Source: Methanothrix harundinacea 6Ac (GTDB taxonomy: Archaea > Halobacteriota > Methanosarcinia > Methanotrichales > Methanotrichaceae). From it: 64,000 bases of DNA. Positions 17,610 to 24,828 of the stretch are shown here, in pieces. The notes under the pieces are model-generated. The model saw nothing but the letters and a program-made list of their open reading frames with translations, ran no database searches and had not been told where the DNA came from. Positions within the stretch are counted from its first letter, which is position 1; each line of letters starts with the position of its first letter. The position numbers were made by a program, and so were the translations under genes. The stretch lies in the NCBI RefSeq assembly GCF_000235565.1, contig NC_017527.1, forward strand, positions 992,001 to 1,056,000. The letters run 5' to 3'.

Positions 17610-18413
17610 ATGTCGCATGATCTTCTCAGCAGACGGTGCCGCTTCACCAGCAAGACCGTCGTCGTCACCGGGGGCGGGACCGGCATAGGAAAGCGGATCG
17701 CATTAGACCTCCACGCCGAGGGGGCCTATGTCCACATCCTGGGGCGGAGGGGGGAGAGGCTCCTCGAAGCCAAGAGAGAAGCCTCCTCACGCTCAGCCCC
17801 CTCCGATGGCGAGAGGTTCTTCTGCCACGAATGCGACGTCTCCGACCACCATCGGGTGGATGAGGTCTTCGATTCGATAAGGGACCTGACCGGCCTTGCC
17901 AGCGGCCTTGTGACCTGCGCCGCCATCAACCCCTCTCGAAAGGGGATCACGGAGACGGCCCTCGACGACTGGAGGAAGACGCTGGAGGTGAACCTGACGG
18001 GGGTTTTCAACTGCTGTAAGGCTGCAGTCCTTCAAATGCTCGCCGGAGGCGGCGGGTCCATCGTCAACATATCGTCCGTCGGGGGGCTGAAGGCCTTCCG
18101 GACCCGGACCTCCTACAACGCCTCCAAGTTCGGGGTCGTCGGCCTCACCGAGTCCATCGCCCTCGACTACGCCCGGGAGAAGATCCGGGCGAACGCCGTC
18201 TGTCCCGGCTACGTCGCCACGGAGCTGACGGCCCCGCTATTTGAGAAGATGGGGGAGGAGGGGTTTGCGGCCCTGGTGGGGGCCCACGCCATGGGGAGGC
18301 TCGGCAGGCCCGAGGAGATATCCCGGGCCGTCCTCTTCCTCCTATCGGAGGAGGCGAGCTTCATCACCGGGGTCGCCCTCCCCGTCGACGGCGGGTACCT
18401 CCTCAAGGGGTGA
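17610..18413 (+). CDS. short-chain dehydrogenase/reductase (FabG-like)
   Basis: 267 residues of the classical SDR family: Rossmann motif TGGGTGIGKR (about 20-29), the NISSVGG strand with catalytic serine, YNASK catalytic tyrosine/lysine, and the VCPGYVATEL segment. It closes with FITGVALPVDGGYLL, typical of 3-oxoacyl-ACP reductase or alcohol/sugar dehydrogenases. NAD(P) use is expected; the substrate is unknown. It begins with ATG under a well-placed TATA box. The next gene, a GNAT protein, has its own promoter. Confidence 0.9.
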   Translation: MSHDLLSRRCRFTSKTVVVTGGGTGIGKRIALDLHAEGAYVHILGRRGERLLEAKREASSRSAPSDGERFFCHECDVSDHHRVDEVFDSIRDLTGLASGLVTCAAINPSRKGITETALDDWRKTLEVNLTGVFNCCKAAVLQMLAGGGGSIVNISSVGGLKAFRTRTSYNASKFGVVGLTESIALDYAREKIRANAVCPGYVATELTAPLFEKMGEEGFAALVGAHAMGRLGRPEEISRAVLFLLSEEASFITGVALPVDGGYLLKG

Positions 18414-18582
18414 GGTGCCCCGATTACGGCGAGTTTTCTGGCCGGACGGGGGGGCAGGATCATATTTTTCTGATTGAGCGTTTAGGGCTGGAAGACTCCG
18501 GGAACGAAGGCCACATTTCAACCGCAGCCGTTATCGTCCTCAAACTGCGGCGGCTCACCCAGCCGTTGACCCCGGAGTATCT

Positions 18583-18602
18583 ACGAAAATTTAAATATGT
18601 AG
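18583..18602 (+). promoter_or_regulatory. promoter of GNAT gene
   Basis: GAAAATTTAAATATGTAGG, centred about 28 bases before the ATG at 18622, is a BRE/TATA-like element that predicts a leaderless or nearly leaderless mRNA. Confidence 0.55.
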
Positions 18603-18621
18603 GCCTCCAAAGAAGACGCTC

Positions 18622-19701
18622 ATGATCTCGATCAGGCCCTATGAGGAGGGAGACGCAGAGAAGCTCCAAAAGATCGAGGCCCTCTCCCCCCAGGGCGACG
18701 AAAGATGCGCCATGGGCGTCAGGAAAGAGGATGTGATCGCCCGCTACCGGATGTATGACCGCTGGAAGGTGGCCGTCGCCGAGGTGGACGGGAGGGTCGC
18801 AGGCTGGGCGGGCTGGACGGTGAAGGAGATGGCCGGGGAGGGCAAGAGGTCCGTCTATCTGGCGGAGGTGATCGTCAGCCCGGAGTTTCGGAGGATGGGG
18901 GTGGCGAAGAGGCTGGCGGAGGAGGCGGAGGAGGACGCCCGAAAGTCGGGAGCAGATCACATTTATTGCTTCATCTACGGGCCCAACGACGCCTCGAAGA
19001 GGCTATTCAAAGGCCTCGGCTATTCCAACGTGTCTGATATCAAAAATGTCGAGATGCCCATATATAAAAGGATGGAGCCATCGGCAAGCTTCTCGATGGA
19101 GAGGATAAAGGAAGGTGAGATCGGGTCTGTTGTGGAGTTGATCAACGATTACTATCGAGGATGTAGGCACTTTCTGCCCTTCTCCGCCGATGGCTTTGCA
19201 TCACACCTGCAGAGCATCCCCGGCTATGGGCTGGAGAACTTCTGGGTCGCAAAGGAGAAGGGAGATGACGAGGGGGAGGGGGATATCGTCGCCTGCGCCG
19301 GCCTTTGGGACTGCTCGACCCTCGCTGAGTTCTGCTACGCCCGAGAGCCCCTCTCCTGGAAGGCGATGGGACTCGTCTTGAGGTCTCTATCCAGATTCAC
19401 AAAAGTTCCCAAGACCGTCAGGGAGGGCGAGTACTTCACGTTCCATTACCTGACGGACTACGCCTTCGATCGCAAAAATCCCGGCGGGATGGAGAATCTC
19501 CTCAGCCACCTGAACAGCGTCCTTCTCGAGGAGGGGGGGGAGTATTTCGTCGCCTGTCTGCAGGAGGGGGACCCGGTCTTCCCCCTCCTCAAGAGGCGCC
19601 AGCCTCAGATCGAGACGACGGACCTCTTCGTCAAGGCCTTCGGCCGGCCGATGGCCGATTTCAGCCCGTTTTACGTGGACATAAGAGATATGATTCTATG
19701 A
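18622..19701 (+). CDS. GNAT-family N-acetyltransferase with C-terminal extension
   Basis: 359 residues. The N-terminal ~145 residues form a GNAT domain with the acetyl-CoA loop in VIVSPEFRRMGVAKRL and the following GADHIYCFIYGPNDASKRLFKGLGY. The C-terminal ~200 residues resemble a second, degenerate GNAT-like half (DIVACAGLWDCSTLAEFCY) that lacks a clear acetyl-CoA loop. The substrate is unknown. The 3' end overlaps the end of a decayed antitoxin copy on the other strand, so it forms the left border of the scarred toxin-antitoxin region. Confidence 0.85.
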   Translation: MISIRPYEEGDAEKLQKIEALSPQGDERCAMGVRKEDVIARYRMYDRWKVAVAEVDGRVAGWAGWTVKEMAGEGKRSVYLAEVIVSPEFRRMGVAKRLAEEAEEDARKSGADHIYCFIYGPNDASKRLFKGLGYSNVSDIKNVEMPIYKRMEPSASFSMERIKEGEIGSVVELINDYYRGCRHFLPFSADGFASHLQSIPGYGLENFWVAKEKGDDEGEGDIVACAGLWDCSTLAEFCYAREPLSWKAMGLVLRSLSRFTKVPKTVREGEYFTFHYLTDYAFDRKNPGGMENLLSHLNSVLLEEGGEYFVACLQEGDPVFPLLKRRQPQIETTDLFVKAFGRPMADFSPFYVDIRDMIL

Positions 19702-19876
19702 TCCGGATTCGAGGGAGGCGAGGAGGTCGCCTACGGTCTCATACCTGCGGCAGTTGCCCATCTTGCCCTCCTCTGATGCCGCCAGGACCTCGGCTATGAA
19801 CTCATCGGAGAACTGCCCCCAGGAGTCGGAGGCGTGCTAGGCCGCCGTCATCTCTGGAGGGGTCTTTTGGAGCCAT
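19696..19876 (-). pseudogene. frameshifted copy of the RelB-like antitoxin
   Basis: Reading from ATG 19876 gives MAPKDPSRDDGGL. After a one-base shift at about 19837 it continues HASDSWGQFSDEFIAEVL, then KMGNCRRYETVGDLLASLE. This aligns along its length with the intact antitoxin at 20917-21099 (LHASDSYGEFSKEFIAEVL, then KMGLCKRFDSVDDLLASLD). A single extra base accounts for the break, so it is a recent pseudogene or a sequencing error. No toxin gene follows it; its 3' end runs into the oppositely oriented GNAT gene. Confidence 0.8.
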
Positions 19877-20066
19877 CGATTCCACCTGTCAACCATCAGT
19901 CATAGCTTCTACGACAAAATACTATCCCAATCTCCATCCGACCTCCCCGCCGTCGCCGCCGTCTCCGAGGGCGGGACCGCCCGGCCGGCCGTCCGGTGGA
20001 GGGGGCGTGCGCCGCCTCGCGCCCGCATCACCGCTGCCACTTTTTCGCGAAGGTGGCGATGAAGAC
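19877..20066. repeat. left copy of a duplicated segment (matches about 21100-21302)
   Basis: CTACGACAAAATACTATCCC, the GC-rich GGGCGGGACCGCCCGGCCGG block, and CGCCCGCATCACCGCTGCCACTTT then CGCGAAGGTGGCGATGAAG all recur in order at 21118-21300. Together with the antitoxin copy, this shows that a unit containing an antitoxin plus the 3' end of a pentapeptide-channel gene was duplicated. Confidence 0.85.
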
Positions 20067-20105
20067 GGTGTTATCGAGGAGATACCTTGAACTTCTGGCG
20101 GGCAA
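20028..20105 (-). pseudogene. PIN-toxin N-terminal stub joined to a pentapeptide-channel C terminus
   Basis: A 25-codon frame from TTG 20105 (overlapping the AbrB gene end) reads MPARSSRYLLDNTVFIA then TFAKKWQR and stop. YLLDNTVFIA resembles the first strand and first catalytic aspartate of VapC/PIN toxins, the usual partner of an AbrB-type antitoxin. TFAKKWQR matches the end of the pentapeptide protein (AAFIATFARKWQR). The simplest reading is recombination at the shared TTCATCGCCACCTTCGCG sequence, which deleted the toxin body. The PIN assignment rests on ten residues only. Confidence 0.45.
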
Positions 20106-20334
20106 GCTGGTTGCTCTCCTCTTCGATCTCCCGTTCCAATTCATCGAGGTCGACAGACCTGGCCTTCTCTATCGCGTCTTTCAGCAGCGCCCGAAGGTCG
20201 ATCCTCTTGAGAATGATCGTATCCTCTCCGAGGTCTTCGACCGCGAACTCGTCTCCTTCCTTCAGCTTCATCTTCCGTCGCAGGTTGCTCGGAAGCTGCA
20301 CCCTTCCCCTATCGTCGATTTTGGCGAGCGGCAT
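20071..20334 (-). CDS. AbrB/MazE-type DNA-binding protein (probable orphan antitoxin)
   Basis: 87 residues from the ATG at 20334. The N-terminal ~45 residues are a SpoVT-AbrB swapped-hairpin domain (MPLAKIDDRGRVQLPSNLRR, then EGDEFAVEDLGEDTIILKRI). The C-terminal part is an acidic helix (LDELEREIEEESNQLARQ), typical of antitoxins that wrap a VapC or MazF toxin. A longer in-frame extension to 20616 is not supported. Three 9-bp direct repeats lie just upstream, a likely autoregulatory operator. Only a stub of a PIN toxin follows, so it seems to have lost its partner. Confidence 0.8.
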   Translation of the reverse strand: MPLAKIDDRGRVQLPSNLRRKMKLKEGDEFAVEDLGEDTIILKRIDLRALLKDAIEKARSVDLDELEREIEEESNQLARQKFKVSPR

Positions 20335-20348
20335 ATCCCAAACCTCAT

Positions 20349-20375
20349 CCCATTTAACCCATTTATCCCATATAA
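20349..20375. promoter_or_regulatory. three tandem 9-bp repeats, putative AbrB operator and TATA
   Basis: The plus strand reads CCCATTTAA, CCCATTTAT, CCCATATAA in perfect tandem at 20349-20375, 15 bases before the AbrB start. On the coding strand this includes TTATATGGG, which can serve as the TATA box. Repeats overlapping the promoter suggest autorepression. Confidence 0.6.
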
Positions 20376-20629
20376 CGCCTCCGGCCCTCTCCGCCCACTG
20401 GAGCAAAAGACGTGCCCATCTCCGCCGTCGCCGCCCCCCGGGGGCGGGACCGCCCGCCGGGCGGCGCTTGGGGGAGTGGGCGGCAAGGCCGGTTTTGGCT
20501 GCCATTATCAGCCTTTGGATAGGATCACCAGAGGGATGCGAATGATCGAAGATCTGTCTGCTATTTTGTATCGGACCAGGCAGGTTCGCTTGTGTCAAGG
20601 GCTTTTCAGGCTTCACGTTGGCGAGCCAT
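20376..20629. other. non-coding stretch with third copy of GC-rich repeat
   Basis: Between the AbrB promoter and the RelE-type toxin end. It contains CCGCCGTCGCC...GGGGGCGGGACCGCCCGCCGGG (about 20420-20465), the third copy of the GC-rich inverted-repeat block found at about 19951-19995 and 21179-21220. The remainder (20480-20629) has no convincing gene. Confidence 0.5.
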
Positions 20630-20920
20630 TCAAAATTTTCTGCCGTAAGCGTAATCGTGATGGTGAACGCTTAAAAGTCGTACAACTTTTTCTTCGTGGA
20701 TTACTTCATATAGAATCACGTAATGATCTGCAACGTGAATGGACCATTTGCCCGCTAAATTCCCCGACAACGGCTCTCCACGTTCGGGATATTCACATAT
20801 ATCTCTGATCTTCCTTTTTATTCTCTCAGCTAAAACTTTATCTTTTTTTGTAAGCCTTCTGAAAGAGTCGTCGAAGGTTTGGGCCTTTTCGGGCCGATAA
20901 GAGTCTGAGAGATTTTTCAT
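20630..20920 (-). CDS. RelE/YoeB-type toxin (type II TA)
   Basis: 96 residues of the ParE/RelE superfamily: a helix-rich N terminus (FDDSFRRLTKKDKVLAERIKRKI), the GEPLSGNLAGKWSIHVADHYVILYEV sheet, and the C-terminal VVRLLSVHHHDYAYG strand with histidines typical of YafQ/YoeB-like mRNA interferases. Its ATG overlaps the antitoxin stop by four bases, so the two are translationally coupled. Expected role: ribosome-dependent mRNA cleavage when free of antitoxin. The start may be a few codons further in. Composition is more AT-rich than the neighbours. Confidence 0.85.
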   Translation of the reverse strand: MKNLSDSYRPEKAQTFDDSFRRLTKKDKVLAERIKRKIRDICEYPERGEPLSGNLAGKWSIHVADHYVILYEVIHEEKVVRLLSVHHHDYAYGRKF

Positions 20921-21099
20921 TCGTCGAGGGAAGCCAGCAGGTCATCCACGCTGTCAAAACGCTTGCACAGGCCCATCTTACACTCCTTTTCGGCCTCCAG
21001 CACCTCCGCTATAAACTCCTTGCTGAACTCCCCATAAGAGTCGGAGGCGTGCAGATCGGCGTCTTCTCTCTTGACTTCCGTTAAAGCCATCTCTTCCAC
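20917..21099 (-). CDS. antitoxin partner of RelE-type toxin
   Basis: 60 residues, acidic, with the order antitoxin then toxin usual for relBE-like pairs and a 4-base overlap with the toxin. It lacks a recognisable DNA-binding domain. The SKEFIAEVLEAEKECKMG and FDSVDDLLASLDE helices would wrap the toxin, as in small archaeal RelB-type antitoxins. An internal ATG gives MALTEVKRED as an alternative start. A frameshifted paralog lies at 19696-19876. Confidence 0.8.
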   Translation of the reverse strand: MEEMALTEVKREDADLHASDSYGEFSKEFIAEVLEAEKECKMGLCKRFDSVDDLLASLDE

Positions 21100-21262
21100 C
21101 TGTCACCATCAATTGTAGCTGCTACTACAAAATACTATCCCGATCCTCTCCCCTGGCGGAGCCATCCCCGCCGCTCACCCCGCCGTCGCCGTCCCCGGGG
21201 GGCGGGACCGCCCGGCCGGCCGCCCGGCGGAGGGAGGGCGCGCGCGCAGCCTAGCGCCCGCA
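21100..21262. repeat. right copy of duplicated GC-rich segment
   Basis: Upstream of the toxin-antitoxin pair, sequence matching 19877-20030 with the same order of blocks: CTACTACAAAATACTATCCC, GGGCGGGACCGCCCGGCCGG, then CGCCCGCATCACCGCTGCCAC running into the pentapeptide gene 3' end. The GGGCGG-GA-CCGCCC core can form a tight hairpin, perhaps affecting read-through from the pentapeptide gene. Confidence 0.75.
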
Positions 21263-23224
21263 TCACCGCTGCCACTTTCTCGCGAAGGTGGCGATGAAGG
21301 CGGCCCACATGAAGGTGCCGATTATGGCTTGAATTCCTGTCACTATTTTATAATGTCCTATCGGATTATAAAGGGCATAACCGGGAGTCGCTGAAGTTGC
21401 TATGCTGAACCAAATATAATCAAACCATGCGCTTGTACCTTCAACAGCGTCAAAATACCAGTAATATGAGGCAAAAAGAAAGACCATTAAAATCCAAAAA
21501 CCAAACAATCTAATAGGATGAACTCCGTATCCGAAAATACCTTGAATAAAAACGTATTCGAATAGATCGTATCTTCCGAGCCTCCAAATTTTCGATCCAA
21601 CCAAACTCAGCCATTCGGATACTTGCATTTTCCAGGGCCATGATATCTTTCTTGTTCCTTTGACTCCTTTTTTTATCCTTATTGCTGCCATTTCCCTGTA
21701 AAAGTAATAATCAGCGTCGTCTTTATTTCCTAGATCTTCCATCTTTCTTTTTACTATTCTGCACACTACCTCTTGAGACCATGGATGGCAAAATTTCGCA
21801 TCTTTGAATGATACCCACTTGTGAAATTGATCCTGATTGAAGTGGGCATTCCCGCCGAACTCGGCTTCCTCGAATATGGCATCCTCACCGAATTCAACTC
21901 TCCCAAAGTTGGCGACTCCACCAAACTCCGCTTTTCTGAAGTCGGCAGTTCCAGCCGTGAACTTGGCTCCGCTAAAATTGGCATACCAGTTGAACTTAGC
22001 TCCCATAAAGGTGGCACTCCAGCTGAACTCGACACCCTCGAATTTGGCATCCCCACCAGTGAACTTAGCTTCTCTGAAGTAGGCTTTCCCACCGAACTCA
22101 GCTCCACTGAAGTCGGCAGTTCCGCCTGTGAACTTAGCTTCCCCGAAGTTGGCAGTACTGAGTAATTCGGCTTCCACGAAGGAGGCATCTTCACCGAATT
22201 CAGCTCTCCCGAAGTGGACGTCTCCACCGAACTTAGCTTTCCCGAAGTAAGCATCGCCACCAGTAAACCTAGCTCCTATGAAGGTGGCTTTCCCACCGAA
22301 CTCAGCTCCACTGAAGTCAGCAGTTCCGCCTGTGAACTTAGCTCCTCTGAAGTTGGCAGTACTGCGTAATTCGGCTCCCATGAAGGTGGCATTCCCACCG
22401 AACTCAGATTCTCTGAAGTCGGCAGTTCCACTTATGAACTTAGCTTCCACGAAGTATGCACGTCCACTTGTGAACTTAGCTCTCCTGAAATTCGCATACC
22501 CGATGAATTTAGCATTCCTAAAGTCGGCAATTTTGCCAGTAAATTTTGTCTCTTTGAAGATGGCAATTCCGCCGAATTCGGCTCCTACGAAAGAGCAATA
22601 CTCTCTAAACTCAGCTCTCCCGAAGAGAGCGTCTCGACCGAAATTAGCTCCTCTGAAACCGGCAATTCCGCCTGCGAATTTGGCTTCCATGAAGTTGGCA
22701 ATTTCCTCGAACTCAGAACCCTCAAATTTGGCGTCTCCGCCGAACTTAGCTCCCTTGAAATTGCCATATCCCGCGAACTTAGCATACCTGAAGTCGGCAT
22801 ACTTGCCGAATTCGGCTCCTTTGAATCTGCAATTCGCGCCTGTAAATTCAGCTCCCCAGAAGTTGGTAATTCCGCCTGTGAACTTAGCTTTATCGAATTT
22901 GGCATCCCCATTGAATTTAGCTCTCATGAAGTTGGTACTAACATCGAAATTAGTTCCCAGAAAGGTGATTTGCTCCTGAAATTTGACATTGTAAAATTTT
23001 ACCTCACTCCGAATCTCAGAATTTGTGATTGTTATCGGTGAGATTATCACTTTCCGCTGTTCAGACAAAACCCCTTGCTCCATTGGCAACTCCAGCCCGC
23101 TTATATCCAGATCTCCCTCGACGATGACGCCGTCGTACTCGACGTCCTCGCCCCGCTCGATCTTGGCCAGGATCTCCCTCGCCTGAATCACGGGGCGCTG
23201 GTCTGAGCTGGTCTCCGGTTCCAT
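21263..23224 (-). CDS. pentapeptide-repeat protein with C-terminal 2-TM pore-like domain
   Basis: 653 residues from the ATG at 23224 that starts MEPETSSDQRPVIQAREIL, shared with the paralog at 23278-24786. Residues ~25-50 carry YDGVIVEGDLDISGL, then about 430 residues of AxFxxAxF pentapeptide repeats (right-handed quadrilateral beta-helix). After a linker, two membrane helices flank a pore-like segment WFDYIWFSIATSATPGYALY and end in AAFIATFARKWQR. The position equals the K+ channel filter, but TVGYG is replaced by ATPGY. The protein is probably a membrane channel or sensor with a large cytoplasmic beta-helix; activity is unknown. The 3' end is duplicated near 20040. Confidence 0.85.
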   Translation of the reverse strand: MEPETSSDQRPVIQAREILAKIERGEDVEYDGVIVEGDLDISGLELPMEQGVLSEQRKVIISPITITNSEIRSEVKFYNVKFQEQITFLGTNFDVSTNFMRAKFNGDAKFDKAKFTGGITNFWGAEFTGANCRFKGAEFGKYADFRYAKFAGYGNFKGAKFGGDAKFEGSEFEEIANFMEAKFAGGIAGFRGANFGRDALFGRAEFREYCSFVGAEFGGIAIFKETKFTGKIADFRNAKFIGYANFRRAKFTSGRAYFVEAKFISGTADFRESEFGGNATFMGAELRSTANFRGAKFTGGTADFSGAEFGGKATFIGARFTGGDAYFGKAKFGGDVHFGRAEFGEDASFVEAELLSTANFGEAKFTGGTADFSGAEFGGKAYFREAKFTGGDAKFEGVEFSWSATFMGAKFNWYANFSGAKFTAGTADFRKAEFGGVANFGRVEFGEDAIFEEAEFGGNAHFNQDQFHKWVSFKDAKFCHPWSQEVVCRIVKRKMEDLGNKDDADYYFYREMAAIRIKKGVKGTRKISWPWKMQVSEWLSLVGSKIWRLGRYDLFEYVFIQGIFGYGVHPIRLFGFWILMVFLFASYYWYFDAVEGTSAWFDYIWFSIATSATPGYALYNPIGHYKIVTGIQAIIGTFMWAAFIATFARKWQR

Positions 23225-23277
23225 CGCTATTACCATTCAATGACAAGGAATTTAAAACTCTCTTCTTATGAAAGCAC

Positions 23278-24786
23278 TCACCTGATGAACTTGCGGGCCA
23301 AAACGACCACGAAAAGCGCCATGAGCAAGTATCCCAGGATCGCCTCTATCATAGCTAAAGATCTTAACCATCGTTCTTCTATCAGAATATCGGCCTCACC
23401 TCCGGTGAACGTAATCAATCCCCCAGTAAACGTCATTATGCTAAAATAGAAGCTTTCAAAAATCGAGTCGAAATAACCTAAAAAAATGATACCTATAATA
23501 AAAACAACACCGAAGATTGAAAGGACAGTGTGAAGGGGACGAACACCATACCCACATGATATCCAAGAGATGATGTCCATAAATTTTGACCAATCCCAGC
23601 CTTTTTCATTATCATACAGCTTCTTCCGGTCTTGGCTCTCCCTTCTGTATTGATAGTAGCAATCATCAGCGTCATCGAACTGCTCCAAGGCTTTGAAGTT
23701 TTTTATTAATGCCAAGTAAGCGGGGCCGCTGTAAACTAGCTTGTCCTTGATTGAATTCCACGTTATATATAATCCTTCAGATTTAAAATTGCCCAATTTC
23801 AGCTTGTTATCGAACTCAGCTTTCATGAAGTTTGCATACGCACCGAACTTAGCTCCCGAGAAGCCAGCTTCTCCGCTGAACTTGGCTCCTCCGAAGTCGG
23901 CATCCGCGCCGAACGTGGCGGCTCCCCCAAGGTTGGCTGCCCCGAAGGTGGCATCCCCGCGGAATTTGGCGTCAATGAAGAATGCAATCCGGCCGAACGT
24001 GGACCCCATGAATAACGCATTGCCCCCGAACTCCGCGTCAATGAAGAAGGCATTACCGCCATTGAACTCAGTCCACAAGAAGTTGGCATTCCCACCCGAG
24101 AACACTGCATACGCGAAGTTGGCATCTCCGCCGGCAAATTCGGCTTTCACGAAGTTAGCATTCCCGGCGAACTTGGCACCCTGGAAACGGGCATCTCCGC
24201 CTGTGAACTTGGCGTCCGTAAAGTGAGCACCACCATCCGAGAAGACCGCAGACGCGAAGTCGGCATTTTTGCCGAATTTGGCTGCGTTGAAGTTTGCACA
24301 CCCGCAGAATTTGGTTATCCAAAATTTAGCATCCCAACCAAACTTGGCCCTGAAGAAGTAGGCATCACCGCTGAACTCAGCTTCTCCGAAGCAGACACTC
24401 CCAGCGAAATTGGCCTCTGTGAAGGAAGCATTCCCGGTGAACTTGGCCCCTATGAATGAGGCATCCCCGCCGAAATAGGCTCCATTGAAGTTGATGGGCT
24501 CCTGAAAGCGAGCATTACTAAAGTTTACCTTACCTTTGATCTCAGAGTTGGTGATGGTCATCTCCGATACTATCACCTTCAGTTCGTCGGACACTCCGAG
24601 CCCCACGCTGTGCACACTGTCGGACTCCCTGTCCACGTCCTCAGTGCGCAGGTCCAGCCCGCTTATATCCAGGTCGCCCTCAACGATCACGCCGTCGTAC
24701 TTGACGTCCTCGTCCCGCTCGATCTTGGCCAGTATCTCGCTCGCTTGAATCACTGGGCGCTGGTCTGAGCTGGTGTTTGGTTCCAT
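23278..24786 (-). CDS. pentapeptide-repeat protein with C-terminal 2-TM pore-like domain (paralog)
   Basis: 502 residues, same architecture as the following gene: a near-identical N terminus (MEPNTSSDQRPVIQASEIL), a YDGVIVEGDLDISGL strand, about 270 residues of pentapeptide repeats, a charged linker (DDADDCYYQYRRESQDRKK), then two membrane helices. The second membrane block reads FYFSIMTFTGGLITFTGG, then RSLAMIEAILGYLLMALFVV, which is the layout of bacterial 2-TM cation channels. The filter is TFTGG in place of TVGYG. The two genes are tandem on the minus strand, about 50 bases apart, and likely arose by duplication. Ion selectivity and ligand are unknown. Confidence 0.85.
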   Translation of the reverse strand: MEPNTSSDQRPVIQASEILAKIERDEDVKYDGVIVEGDLDISGLDLRTEDVDRESDSVHSVGLGVSDELKVIVSEMTITNSEIKGKVNFSNARFQEPINFNGAYFGGDASFIGAKFTGNASFTEANFAGSVCFGEAEFSGDAYFFRAKFGWDAKFWITKFCGCANFNAAKFGKNADFASAVFSDGGAHFTDAKFTGGDARFQGAKFAGNANFVKAEFAGGDANFAYAVFSGGNANFLWTEFNGGNAFFIDAEFGGNALFMGSTFGRIAFFIDAKFRGDATFGAANLGGAATFGADADFGGAKFSGEAGFSGAKFGAYANFMKAEFDNKLKLGNFKSEGLYITWNSIKDKLVYSGPAYLALIKNFKALEQFDDADDCYYQYRRESQDRKKLYDNEKGWDWSKFMDIISWISCGYGVRPLHTVLSIFGVVFIIGIIFLGYFDSIFESFYFSIMTFTGGLITFTGGEADILIEERWLRSLAMIEAILGYLLMALFVVVLARKFIR

Positions 24787-24828
24787 CAGTTTTAGCGTTC
24801 AATGGCAAAGAATTTAAAAACTCGCACT

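Noticed and set aside
20335-20616. N-terminal extension of the AbrB gene to 181 residues
   Set aside because: The extension reads through the operator repeats and the GC-rich repeat, is low-complexity (GRRRRRW), and the AbrB domain starts normally at ATG 20334.
21821-22979. Repetitive plus-strand frames in the pentapeptide genes
   Set aside because: They are antisense reflections of the pentapeptide periodicity, not separate repeat proteins.
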